Below, piece by piece: positions 1 to 7,981 of a DNA stretch of 64,000 bases (positions are counted from its first letter, which is position 1; each line of letters begins with the position of its first letter). Under the pieces are notes generated by a model. The model saw only the letters and a list, made by a program, of their open reading frames with translations, did not search any database and had not been told where the DNA came from. The stretch is from Emticicia sp031378345 (GTDB taxonomy: Bacteria > Bacteroidota > Bacteroidia > Cytophagales > Spirosomataceae). Made by a program: the position numbers and the translations under genes. The stretch is taken from the NCBI GenBank assembly GCA_031378345.1, contig JANNDY010000098.1, positions 1 to 64,000 of the forward strand, given 5' to 3'.

Positions 1-25
1 GTTGGGTTTGATGTTCAATATTACT

Positions 26-72
26 CCCCAAGTTGGAACTTGGGGCTATTCAAGTTATAGCCCTTCGGGCTA
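26..72. repeat. two adjacent hairpins at the window edge
   Basis: A perfect 9-bp inverted repeat with a 2-nt centre lies at 26-45 (CCCCAAGTT/AACTTGGGG) and a second short hairpin at 58-72 (TAGCCC TTC GGGCTA), followed by CCTTTT. They lie beyond the ftsZ terminator and may end a plus-strand gene to the left of the window or be a REP-like element. A dyad-like motif (TGATTATCAA) follows at 104-113 and resembles sites found in other intergenic repeats of this window. No ORF is supported in bases 1-247. Confidence 0.5.
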
Positions 73-171
73 CCTTTTGCAGCTAATATTCTTTGTAAAC
101 ACCTGATTATCAATAATTTATGACTAAATTAATTTCATCAATTTAATAACGAAGTGTTCTGAAAAAACAAA

Positions 172-232
172 AAAGGCTATCTCAAAAACAAATCAAGCCA
201 AAATTGCTCGAAAAATGTTTGAAATAGCCTTT
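172..232 (-). terminator. intrinsic terminator of ftsZ
   Basis: Inverted arms of 14 bp with one mismatch (172-185 and 219-232, core AAAGGCTAT/ATAGCCTTT) lie just downstream of the ftsZ stop. On the minus strand the stem is followed by a T-rich run. The loop is long (about 33 nt), which lowers certainty a little. Confidence 0.65.
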
Positions 233-247
233 TATTAAAATTCAAAT

Positions 248-1576
248 TTATCTTGCTGTGTCCATCATGGCAAGCAACTGGTCTAATTCATAAATTAGCA
301 CCTTACCATTTTGCTTTAATTTTTTTGTGTCTTGCAATTCTACACCATTGCGAACATAAGTAGGTATTGCTGTCAAAGATGGATTTCTGTAACCTTCTCG
401 CATAAACTTCTGAATCATTGCTTTTATTTGCTCCGAATCATCTTTAAACTCAATTTTTGGTTCTGTTTTTGGTTCAGCAAAACCTGTCGGTTCTTGTGCT
501 TTTATTAGAGGAGTTTTTGCTTCCTTTTCTACCACTTCTGTTGCTGTTACAATAGGCGGAGCTACAAAAATCTCTTCTACTTCTGGCTCTGCAACAATAT
601 CAAAACCTGCCGCTACGATGGTTACACGCACTTTTTTACCCAAATTTTTATCAACAGCAAAGCCATGTTTAAACAATCGAGCCTTACTTTGAATCTGACT
701 TTCAACAAATTTTGTTACTAAAGTTTGGTCAGATAATTTTATTTTATGCTCGGGGCTATAAGCAATACTTACCAAAACCCGCTGAGCTCCACTAATATCA
801 TTGCTTTCTAATAAAGGCGAAGACAAAGCCAATTTTATAGCTTCTTCTACTCGTTTTTCGCCTTCAGCTTCGGCAGTTCCCATCACCGCTTGACCAGCCC
901 CGCCCAAAACCTTCTTCACATCGGCAAAGTCAAGGTTGATAATTCCTGTTCGGGTAATGAGTTCAGCAATACTTTTCACACCATTTGCCAAAACATCATC
1001 GGCTTTGGCATAAGCCTCTTCGATGTCCATGTCGCCAAATTGTGCCTCCAAACGCTCGTTTTTTATTATCAGAACAGTATCACAATTTTTCTTTAATTCT
1101 TCAATTCCTAATTTTGCTTGCACAATCTTGTCGCCCCCCTCAAAAGGAAATGGATCGGTAACAACTGCAATCGTCAGGAGTTTCATTTCTTTGGCGATTC
1201 GGGCAATTACTGGAGCTGCACCTGTGCCAGTTCCACCCCCCATTCCTGCCGTAATAAAAACCATTTCTGTTGGTTCTTTCAGTAGTTCACGAATGGCTTT
1301 TTCGCTTTCTTCGGCAGCTTTTTTGCCCATCGTAGGCTCTGTTCCTGCTCCCAAACCTTTGGTCAATTCGATGCCAATTTGTAAACGTTTGATTTCGGGT
1401 GCGGCAGATTCTAATGCTTGCTGGTCGGTGTTGCAAATAACGAGTCCAATGTCATTAACGCCCATATTGTGCATGTGTTTCACGGCATTACAGCCAGCAC
1501 CACCCACGCCAATAACCTTAATAATATTTCTAAACTTATTTTTCGGTACGAGTTCGTAATCAGGTTCTTGTTGCAT
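248..1576 (-). CDS. ftsZ: cell division protein FtsZ
   Basis: Tubulin-like GTPase of 442 residues that polymerises at midcell into the Z ring. The tubulin signature GGGTGTG is at residues 113-119 and the T7 catalytic loop NLDFAD (N214, D216, D219) is intact. The GTPase and C-terminal globular domains run to about residue 330, then comes a linker rich in Glu, Pro and Thr. A short conserved-looking motif, IPTYVRNG (about 404-411), probably the FtsA/membrane-tether contact peptide, is followed by roughly 30 further residues. The gene is last in a minus-strand division cluster, 118 nt after ftsA, and a palindromic repeat fills much of that gap. An ATG start and a terminator downstream support the ends. 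Confidence 0.98.
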   Translation of the reverse strand: MQQEPDYELVPKNKFRNIIKVIGVGGAGCNAVKHMHNMGVNDIGLVICNTDQQALESAAPEIKRLQIGIELTKGLGAGTEPTMGKKAAEESEKAIRELLKEPTEMVFITAGMGGGTGTGAAPVIARIAKEMKLLTIAVVTDPFPFEGGDKIVQAKLGIEELKKNCDTVLIIKNERLEAQFGDMDIEEAYAKADDVLANGVKSIAELITRTGIINLDFADVKKVLGGAGQAVMGTAEAEGEKRVEEAIKLALSSPLLESNDISGAQRVLVSIAYSPEHKIKLSDQTLVTKFVESQIQSKARLFKHGFAVDKNLGKKVRVTIVAAGFDIVAEPEVEEIFVAPPIVTATEVVEKEAKTPLIKAQEPTGFAEPKTEPKIEFKDDSEQIKAMIQKFMREGYRNPSLTAIPTYVRNGVELQDTKKLKQNGKVLIYELDQLLAMMDTAR

Positions 1577-1627
1577 AATAGGAAAAGTTTTATAGTTATA
1601 GGAAAGCTGTTTTTTTTATTAGAAAAT

Positions 1628-1687
1628 AGATTTAAGATACGGGATTCGAGATGGGGTCTTGTATCTCAAATCTTGTATCACGAATCT
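1628..1687. repeat. imperfect palindrome of GATAC/GATTCGAGAT words between ftsA and ftsZ
   Basis: Two inverted, internally repetitive arms (about 1628-1653 and 1661-1687) built from words such as AGATAC and GATTCGAGAT face each other with a short loop. About 14 of 18 central positions pair by hand alignment. The element occupies the ftsA-ftsZ gap and would be transcribed as an RNA hairpin upstream of ftsZ. Confidence 0.55.
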
Positions 1688-1694
1688 AAAGAAA

Positions 1695-3107
1695 TCAAGC
1701 ATAGCCCAAATCATCACCGACGTCTGGTTTTGTGGTTATTTGTACTTGGCGTTTTAGCCAGCCAAAAATTCCGCCACTACTTGGTTCTTCTTGCTGTGTT
1801 TGTTCAACTTCTTTTTCTTTTGTGCGTCCACCATTTTTAGTTTCAGAGCCATTGTTTTGCATTTGGCTTTCAGGGATATTTCCCCAAATAACCTCTTGTG
1901 GCACACGCTCATCTAATGGTAAAAATCCAGATAAAACTAAGCCAACTACGGTCGCATATTTTGGGTCATCTATTTTGCTAATGGAACTTTCGCCTATGTT
2001 TCGAACTGTATTTCCTACCCGAATATTCATTCCTTTGGTAACACGGTCAAAAACCTCTTTAATCGTTTGAATATTTGCTGTTCCTCCCGTTAGTACAACA
2101 CCACTAATAAGTTGCCCATCATAGCCTGAGTGCATGATTTCTGCCATAACCATTGACGCAATTTCTTTTAGGCGTTCTTCAATAATGACGCTTACATTTT
2201 TTGCTACAATTTCTTTATCGGGCAAACCTTCCACACCCTGAATTTTGATAATATCATTTTTACCAACTTCATCAGGAGGCACGCCACCCATAATTAATTT
2301 TAACTTTTCGGCGTGTTCGGGCAAAATCTGAAATGCTTTTACGAGGTCATTTGTAATGCTTCTTCCCGCAAAAGGAATGACAGAAATATGTCGCAAACCG
2401 CTTTCATGAAAAACGGCAACTTCGGTTGTGTCGCCACCAATATTTACTACGGCAACGCCTAACTTTTTATCAGTTTCGCTCAAAACAGACATCGAATCTG
2501 CCAAAGGCGAAAATAAGGTATGAACGATTTTTAAAGGAACAACTCTTTTGGCATCTTGTACCTTTGCACCAACACTTTCGATGGTTTGTTGAAGAGCAAT
2601 ATGAGGGTCGCTTGGCGTAGAAATTAAAAAGAAATTCCCACCAAGTGAAACGCCAAATCTACCAACTGGATTTTCGGGAACGGCTACTCTGTCAATGATA
2701 AATTCTTGCGGGAAAGTATGAATAATGACATTTCCTGCAGTTGGACGGTAAGATTTACGAATATCAACAGCCAATTTTTCGATTTCTTCTTTGCGAATTG
2801 TCGTACGACTATCATTTCTTGTCAAGAAGTTTTGGTGAGCCCTTCCTTCTACATTTTCTCCTGAAATATTGACAATTACATTTTGAATATTAATGTCGGC
2901 TTTGTCAGAAAGTTGCGTGAGAATACGGTCAATATCTCGTGCCGTAAACTCCAAATTCACGACAGTTCCATTAGAAACCCGCCCACTTTTCGTAGGTTCT
3001 TCTACCATATCAAGAATTTTTACTTTCCCGATTTGGTCCATTATACCAGCAACGGCACAAATTTTTGTGCTGCCAATGTCGATACCTACGATTACATCTT
3101 TATTCAT
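1695..3107 (-). CDS. ftsA: cell division protein FtsA
   Basis: Actin-like ATPase of 470 residues that links FtsZ filaments to the membrane and recruits later division proteins. The N-terminus carries the phosphate-1 loop GIDIGSTK (residues 8-15); the SHS2/1C insertion and second actin-fold half follow (for example VVNIGGDTTEV and GVVLTGGTA). A low-complexity linker rich in Glu, Gln and Lys (about 420-440) precedes a C-terminal segment with GWLKRQV, which fits the amphipathic membrane-targeting helix, but about 20 residues extend beyond it. The gene lies 61 nt downstream of ftsQ and 118 nt upstream of ftsZ, the usual order. Confidence 0.97.
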   Translation of the reverse strand: MNKDVIVGIDIGSTKICAVAGIMDQIGKVKILDMVEEPTKSGRVSNGTVVNLEFTARDIDRILTQLSDKADINIQNVIVNISGENVEGRAHQNFLTRNDSRTTIRKEEIEKLAVDIRKSYRPTAGNVIIHTFPQEFIIDRVAVPENPVGRFGVSLGGNFFLISTPSDPHIALQQTIESVGAKVQDAKRVVPLKIVHTLFSPLADSMSVLSETDKKLGVAVVNIGGDTTEVAVFHESGLRHISVIPFAGRSITNDLVKAFQILPEHAEKLKLIMGGVPPDEVGKNDIIKIQGVEGLPDKEIVAKNVSVIIEERLKEIASMVMAEIMHSGYDGQLISGVVLTGGTANIQTIKEVFDRVTKGMNIRVGNTVRNIGESSISKIDDPKYATVVGLVLSGFLPLDERVPQEVIWGNIPESQMQNNGSETKNGGRTKEKEVEQTQQEEPSSGGIFGWLKRQVQITTKPDVGDDLGYA

Positions 3108-3168
3108 TTTACTTTCATTTTAAATCTTTTGACCTATAAATTGGTCAAAAGTTACAGCTTTGTTTACC

Positions 3169-3936
3169 TTACTTACAAACAATTTGCCCGTCGTATTTTA
3201 CGCTTACGTGCGAAAAGCTATCCCAGCCTTGTACGGGGAGAATTTGATTGTAAAATATTTTTATTCGATTCAATCTATTTTCAATATTGGTTGGCTCGCC
3301 AAACTCAATAATGTGCTTTCCAACTAATGGAACGATGCTCACATCGCCATTTTGTGCAACGTCTAATTGCGTAAATTGTGCTTTCAGAAAAGCATCTTCA
3401 TTGATTAAATTCAAAAACAGCAAGATATTTTCTTGGCGTTTTGATTTTAAATTTGGCAAATTTCGGAAATATTCGCCCGAAAGCAATAGAATTCTTGCTG
3501 AATATCTGTCAGAAAGTGGAAAAATTGCTCCATATGCATCAATGTAAGCATCTTCACGTCCATCTTCCATCAAAATTCGGGCAATAGGAATGTGTTGCTC
3601 AATGTCCAAACTAAGATTTCCTTCGATACCTCTAAACGCCTGACAAGTTTTGATTTGTTTGTTTCGCAGCACTCGTTTTTCTATTTCACGCAAATCTATT
3701 TTGTCGAACGATCTTCCCACCAATTGGTCGCTCCCATTGCGTGTAATGAGTGCTTCAATATCTTGCTTATTTATAAAAAACTGCTCATCAGCATTTTTGA
3801 TTTTAATAACAATTTCTTTGCACCTATCTGATGAAAATGTATCACCCGAAAAGCCGATAAGTAGCGTAACAGTACAAATTGCCGCTACTCCCAACAGCAC
3901 TTTGCCAATTTTTCCGAAGTTGATATTATTGAACAT
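3169..3936 (-). CDS. ftsQ: cell division protein FtsQ/DivIB
   Basis: Bitopic division protein of 255 residues. A short cytoplasmic N-terminus is followed by one transmembrane helix (about residues 11-29), then a POTRA-like domain (about 37-105) and a beta domain with IPLVGKHIIEFG, a stretch typical of FtsQ. It acts periplasmically to bridge early and late divisome proteins. Position between murG and ftsA supports the call; family sequence conservation is low, so context carries weight. Upstream is a 178-nt gap holding an interspersed repeat, then the ATE-like gene, not murC. Confidence 0.9.
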   Translation of the reverse strand: MFNNINFGKIGKVLLGVAAICTVTLLIGFSGDTFSSDRCKEIVIKIKNADEQFFINKQDIEALITRNGSDQLVGRSFDKIDLREIEKRVLRNKQIKTCQAFRGIEGNLSLDIEQHIPIARILMEDGREDAYIDAYGAIFPLSDRYSARILLLSGEYFRNLPNLKSKRQENILLFLNLINEDAFLKAQFTQLDVAQNGDVSIVPLVGKHIIEFGEPTNIENRLNRIKIFYNQILPVQGWDSFSHVSVKYDGQIVCK

Positions 3937-3990
3937 TTTTTTATGGTATTAGGAAAATTCGATATTTGATGCTTGTAATCTTACATTTTA

Positions 3991-4083
3991 TGTCATTCTG
4001 ACTGGGCGTCCCCGAAAGAATCTGTAATCGGCGAATTTGTACCGTGCGAAGGTCGCTCACTAACAGGTGCTTTCAGCATGACA
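3991..4083. repeat. interspersed repeat with TGTCATTCTGA ends
   Basis: The element begins TGTCATTCTGA and ends with the near-inverse TCAGCATGACA (10 of 11 positions), enclosing about 70 nt that includes GAAAGAATCT. Such ends are seen in small non-coding repeats of Bacteroidota genomes. It fills the ATE-like/ftsQ intergenic gap. Only one copy is visible in this window, so dispersal in the genome is inferred. Confidence 0.5.
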
Positions 4084-4114
4084 ACAAGAAATGAGAATAT
4101 TAAAAAACTTAGTT

Positions 4115-4891
4115 TCACAATTTTTTCAAAAAATCATTTTGGTCATTCAAAGTCTTAAATTCGTCTGCAATTTTTGGTTCTAAATCGGTCTTGCAAAGTT
4201 CTTTTAGTCGCTCAACGTCTTTGTTCCAACCACTTCCATCAAAAAACGATAAGCCTTTGTGGTCTCGAATTTTATATAATGCCGAGGCTTTGTAAGCCGT
4301 ACCGAGATAAACTTTTTTTAAATTATTGTCTTTTGCCCAACGAATTGTTCGCCACATTATCCATTTTCCAAGGGAGTGAGTTCGCATATATTCGGTGTCA
4401 AAAAAAGCAAACCAATAATGCAAAATTTCACTATCTAAAGCAACGAACACAAAACCCAGAAACTTGCCTTCTGACGTAAATCTAAAAATATGTGTGCCAG
4501 TTTCTCTTGCCGTAATGTATTGCCAACGCTCCATGCTCATATTATCGTCGCCGATGCGTTGAGAGATATATTCTTGGCAAAAATTAACAAATTCGGTCGA
4601 ATTTAAGTCAAAATCTTCTTTTTTGATAATTTCTAACTGAATATTCAAAGGCTCTACCAATCGATTTACTCTTCGATTTTCAGACGTATCTTCAAACCTT
4701 TCTAAATCAACTCTAAGGCTACGGGCCATATAGAAAACATCACCTTCGATTCCCAAATTTCCTGTATATGGTAAAAACCCTTTCTCATAAATTTCTGTCA
4801 ATTCTGCTTGCGATTCTTTCAAACAATAAATGGCATAATCGAATGTATAAGTTGAGTAATCTACTTTATTTTCAGAAAAAAATATTTTCAT
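4115..4891 (-). CDS. ATE-fold aminoacyl-tRNA-protein transferase-like protein in the dcw cluster
   Basis: A 258-residue protein with the layout of arginyl/leucyl-tRNA-protein transferases. Residues 18-82 match the N-terminal domain pattern (IYCLKESQAELTEIYEKGF, then LRVDLERF and NRRVNR). Residues 84-230 match the GNAT-like catalytic half (FAFFDTEY, SLGKW, KKVYLGTAYK, ALYKI). The cysteine cluster normally present in the N-domain is absent; the only cysteines are C23, C105 and C233. The start overlaps the murG stop as ATGA (4888-4891), so translation is probably coupled to lipid II synthesis. The position is where murC normally sits. The substrate is unknown: protein N-termini by family, or a cell-wall precursor by context. 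Confidence 0.7.
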   Translation of the reverse strand: MKIFFSENKVDYSTYTFDYAIYCLKESQAELTEIYEKGFLPYTGNLGIEGDVFYMARSLRVDLERFEDTSENRRVNRLVEPLNIQLEIIKKEDFDLNSTEFVNFCQEYISQRIGDDNMSMERWQYITARETGTHIFRFTSEGKFLGFVFVALDSEILHYWFAFFDTEYMRTHSLGKWIMWRTIRWAKDNNLKKVYLGTAYKASALYKIRDHKGLSFFDGSGWNKDVERLKELCKTDLEPKIADEFKTLNDQNDFLKKL

Positions 4892-5985
4892 TTACCAATA
4901 ATTTTTAAAACCTCCGCTGCAATTTCTTTTCCTGCGTTTGGTCTTGCTAATGTTTTTATGTTTTTACTTAAATCGTCCATAAGTGCTTGATTATCAGCTA
5001 ATTCTATAACTTTATCAACCAAAATATTGCTTGCTTCTATGTCTTTTACAAACCATGCGGCATTGACATTGACCAAACTCATGGCATTTTGAGTTTGGTG
5101 GTCTTCGGCGGCAGTTGGCAAAGGCACTAAAATTGAAGGTTTTTCTGCCAAACACAATTCCGAAACTGACAATGCTCCCGCACGTGAAACTACCAAATCG
5201 GCTGCGGCATAAGCCAAATCCATCTCATAAATAAAGTCTGAAACATAAACTCGACTTGTTTGTAATGACTCGACTTTCGTTTTTGCTTTATCAATAAATA
5301 GCTTCCCTGTTTGCCAAATAATTTGTAAATCGTTGGAAATTAGGTCATTAAGTCCAGCAAAAATAGCTTCATTAATCGTTCTTGCTCCTTGACTTCCGCC
5401 AATAATCAACAAAGTTTTTCTTTCTGCATCTAAGCCAAAGTGCTTGAATGCTTGTTCACGCTTCGATTTTGTTTCAAGAATATCTTTTCTAACTGGATTT
5501 CCTGTCATCACAATTTTTTCTTTCGGAAAAAACTGCTCCATATTCGGATACGCCACACAGATTTTCTTGGCACGTTTGGCAACAAATTTATTGGTTACGC
5601 CCGCAAACGAATTTTGTTCTTGAATCAAAGTTGGTACACCGAGCAAATTTGACATTATCAAAGTCGGTCCACTTGCATAACCACCTACGCCAATGGCTAT
5701 ATTTGGCTTAAAATCTTTGATAATTTTAAATGTTTTCCAAAGACTTTTTATCAATTTGAACGGAAGCCCCAAATTTGCCAACATATTTGAGCGATTGATG
5801 CCCGCAATTGGCAAACCAATTATTTTATAACCAGCTTTTGGCACTTTTTCCATTTCCATTTTGCCATCTGCACCCACAAACAAAATTTCGATGTTTGGGT
5901 CAATTGCTTTGAGTTCGTTGGCAATAGCTACGGCAGGATAAATATGCCCGCCTGTTCCGCCTCCACTTATGATGATTTTTGTCAT
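4888..5985 (-). CDS. murG: MurG, lipid II-forming GlcNAc transferase
   Basis: GT28 glycosyltransferase of 365 residues that adds GlcNAc from UDP-GlcNAc to lipid I on the inner face of the membrane. The N-terminal glycine-rich loop GGGTGGHIYPA (residues 8-18) and the second-domain loop GGSQGARTIN are intact, and the C-terminal donor-binding stretch (SELCLAEKPSILVPLP, then AAEDHQTQNA) matches MurG. It overlaps the downstream ATE-like gene by 4 nt. A repeat element separates it from ftsW upstream. Confidence 0.97.
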   Translation of the reverse strand: MTKIIISGGGTGGHIYPAVAIANELKAIDPNIEILFVGADGKMEMEKVPKAGYKIIGLPIAGINRSNMLANLGLPFKLIKSLWKTFKIIKDFKPNIAIGVGGYASGPTLIMSNLLGVPTLIQEQNSFAGVTNKFVAKRAKKICVAYPNMEQFFPKEKIVMTGNPVRKDILETKSKREQAFKHFGLDAERKTLLIIGGSQGARTINEAIFAGLNDLISNDLQIIWQTGKLFIDKAKTKVESLQTSRVYVSDFIYEMDLAYAAADLVVSRAGALSVSELCLAEKPSILVPLPTAAEDHQTQNAMSLVNVNAAWFVKDIEASNILVDKVIELADNQALMDDLSKNIKTLARPNAGKEIAAEVLKIIGK

Positions 5986-5991
5986 AAACCT

Positions 5992-6127
5992 TAACCCCTA
6001 AGCACCCCTAATCCCTAAAGGGGGATAAAAGAAAACATATTGAGGTAAAATATTTTTTGTAAAACTTAATGCTTTTTCAAGTCAAAACAAGTCCCCCTTT
6101 AGGGCGGCAGTCGTTACTGGTTAGGGG
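5992..6127. repeat. intergenic repeat, copy A (CCCTAAAGGG ... CCCTTTAGGGCGG)
   Basis: The segment starts TTAACCCCTAA and ends GGTTAGGGG, an inverted pair. Inside are CCCTAAAGGGGG near the left end and CCCCCTTTAGGGCGG near the right end with an AT-rich middle. A related element occurs at 11454-11556. The ftsW stop and last codons lie within the right end. Confidence 0.6.
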
Positions 6128-7289
6128 TTTCCTCATACTCCCCTTTCGTAACACTCAGCACAATGCCAATGGCTACGGCGGTAAACAAAATAGATGTTCC
6201 GCCCATACTCATTAATGGCAAAGTTTGACCCGTAACTGGACCTAAACCAACATTGATAAACATGTGAACAAATGCTTGAAAAACGATACTAAATGTTAGA
6301 CCAACGCACAATAAACCCCCAAAAGCCTTGTTAGTATTTTCAACGTTTTTCAGTCCACGATAGAGTAGCCAAAGGTATAAACCCATAACAAAAATTGCCC
6401 CAATCATTCCATATTCTTCAATGATAATAGCATAAATATAGTCAGAAAATGCCTCTGGGAGGTAATTTCGCTGAAAACTATTGCCCGGTCCAATGCCAAT
6501 TGCTCCGCCTCTTGCAATGGCAATCATGGCTTGTTCACGTTGGTAATTGTCATCTCTATCACGATTTCCGATAACTTTATCTCGGTTGATGTCAATGTTT
6601 GCAAATGCTTCTATTCGCTCCAAAACTACTTGTCCACGACCAAATTCTACACCACGAGCATACAGAATTATGCTAATGCTCATCACGACAATCAATGCTC
6701 CAGTAACCGCCCCCGCCATTCGGACAAGATAGCGACTCGGTACTCGCCCAATCCACATGATAAGGAAGCAAGTTACGCCCAAAATAATCGCTGTCGAAAA
6801 GTTGGTAACTGCCAACATTCCGCAGAGTAAGCCACACCAAAATATTAAACCACCGAGTGTTTTTTGAGTATATTCAACATTTTGGCGACGAGCCAACATT
6901 GCAGCAAGATTTGTAATAAGTACCAAACGAACCAAATCGGAAGATTGAAATGAAATGCCAAAAAGACTTATCCAGCGTTTTGTGCCACCAACAGTTGTAC
7001 CAAAAAAGTATGTATAAATAAGTAAAAAAGGAGTAATCCAAAGCAAAATCTTTGAAATACCTGCAAACTTAGTATAATTGACTCGGTGCATCAGCCAAAT
7101 AACTATCAGCCCAAATATTAAATGTCCAGTATGTATGAGGAGATATTTTTCAGTATTTCCGCCTGCTTTTTTATAAGCAAGAGCCGAACTGGCACTGTAA
7201 ACGACCAGCATACTAAATAATGAAAGTAGGGCAATGATGAACCAGATTTGCCAGTCACCACGCAATTTGTCTTTCAACCACGTTTCCAT
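6114..7289 (-). CDS. ftsW: FtsW, septal peptidoglycan glycosyltransferase (SEDS family)
   Basis: Polytopic SEDS protein, 391 residues from the chosen ATG (METWLKDKLRGD). The open frame extends to 7367 but begins there with TTG, and the extra residues are not FtsW-like. Family landmarks include GGTKRWI in an extracellular loop, ARGGAIGIGPGNSFQR, IIEEYGMIGA and LPLMSMGGTS near the C-terminus. It polymerises lipid II at the septum with its class B PBP partner. A TACATTTG -7-like element lies at 7384-7391. ftsW is the first division gene of the cluster here; murD and mraY are not upstream. Confidence 0.95.
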   Translation of the reverse strand: METWLKDKLRGDWQIWFIIALLSLFSMLVVYSASSALAYKKAGGNTEKYLLIHTGHLIFGLIVIWLMHRVNYTKFAGISKILLWITPFLLIYTYFFGTTVGGTKRWISLFGISFQSSDLVRLVLITNLAAMLARRQNVEYTQKTLGGLIFWCGLLCGMLAVTNFSTAIILGVTCFLIMWIGRVPSRYLVRMAGAVTGALIVVMSISIILYARGVEFGRGQVVLERIEAFANIDINRDKVIGNRDRDDNYQREQAMIAIARGGAIGIGPGNSFQRNYLPEAFSDYIYAIIIEEYGMIGAIFVMGLYLWLLYRGLKNVENTNKAFGGLLCVGLTFSIVFQAFVHMFINVGLGPVTGQTLPLMSMGGTSILFTAVAIGIVLSVTKGEYEETPNQ

Positions 7290-7550
7290 GATTTTATGGG
7301 GCGACAGCAAGCTGTCATTAGGTTTATAGGAAATTAAGCACGTATTTCTGTTTTGAATTTTAATCAAAACTTAAAACAGATAACAAATGTAAATTATTTA
7401 AAACTGAAAGAAAAGAAAAAATTGAAAAATTTATTTTTAGGTATTTTTTGAATCAATATTTATTTTATTTGAGCAAATACAAGCCTTTTTGCAATATATT
7501 ATTCGGTTTTGTTAGTTTAATTTGGTAAATACTTTTTGTTTGTAAAATAA

Positions 7551-7588
7551 AAAAAGCCTTCAATTTCAAGCGAAAAAGAAGGCTTTTT
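7551..7588 (-). terminator. intrinsic terminator of mscL
   Basis: Perfect 11-bp arms (7551-7561 and 7578-7588, AAAAAGCCTTC/GAAGGCTTTTT) with a 16-nt loop, directly downstream of the mscL stop. The stem supplies U-runs in both directions. Confidence 0.85.
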
Positions 7589-7602
7589 ATGCCTTTTTAA
7601 AA

Positions 7603-7929
7603 TTATTTCTCAGACATTTTCATTCTATTGGCAGCTTTTACAACCATAAAAATAACCCACGCAATAATGATAAAGTTGAGTACATTGCTCAAGAAATTAC
7701 CATAATTTAATATAATTGCAGGAATTTCTTTTCCTGCGGCATCTACCATTTTATCTCGTAATGTAATGCCACCTGCAATACCACCATTGGTAAATAAATT
7801 GACGATTGGCATAATTAAATCATCTACAAATGAGGTAACGATTTTGCCAAATGCTCCACCGATGATTACTCCGACAGCCAAATCAAGGACATTTCCTTGT
7901 GCAATAAATGTTTTGAATTCTTTTAACAT
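7603..7929 (-). CDS. mscL: large-conductance mechanosensitive channel MscL
   Basis: Pore-forming inner-membrane channel that opens under extreme membrane tension. The N-terminal amphipathic helix and first transmembrane helix (FIAQGNVLDLAVGVIIGGAF), the loop VDDLIMPIVN and the second helix (about 80-101) are all present. At 108 residues it is shorter than the usual 130-150: the periplasmic loop is brief and the C-terminal cytoplasmic helix bundle is reduced to a few residues ending MKMSEK. The monocistronic unit ends at a strong terminator. Confidence 0.95.
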   Translation of the reverse strand: MLKEFKTFIAQGNVLDLAVGVIIGGAFGKIVTSFVDDLIMPIVNLFTNGGIAGGITLRDKMVDAAGKEIPAIILNYGNFLSNVLNFIIIAWVIFMVVKAANRMKMSEK

Positions 7930-7981
7930 GATTTTTGAAAGGGTTTAAGGTTTAAATTATTGTTATTTGTGAAATACTTTG

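Noticed and set aside
1023..1559. 178-residue plus-strand ORF antisense to ftsZ
   Set aside because: It lies entirely opposite a certain gene, shows no domain or start signal, and is explained by the codon composition of ftsZ.
4981..5000. TTGATTATCA within murG as another core site
   Set aside because: It is inside coding sequence with no word repeats around it, so chance occurrence is likely.
7290..7367. 26-residue N-terminal extension of ftsW
   Set aside because: Starts with TTG and the residues are not FtsW-like; METWLKDKLRGD is the better start.
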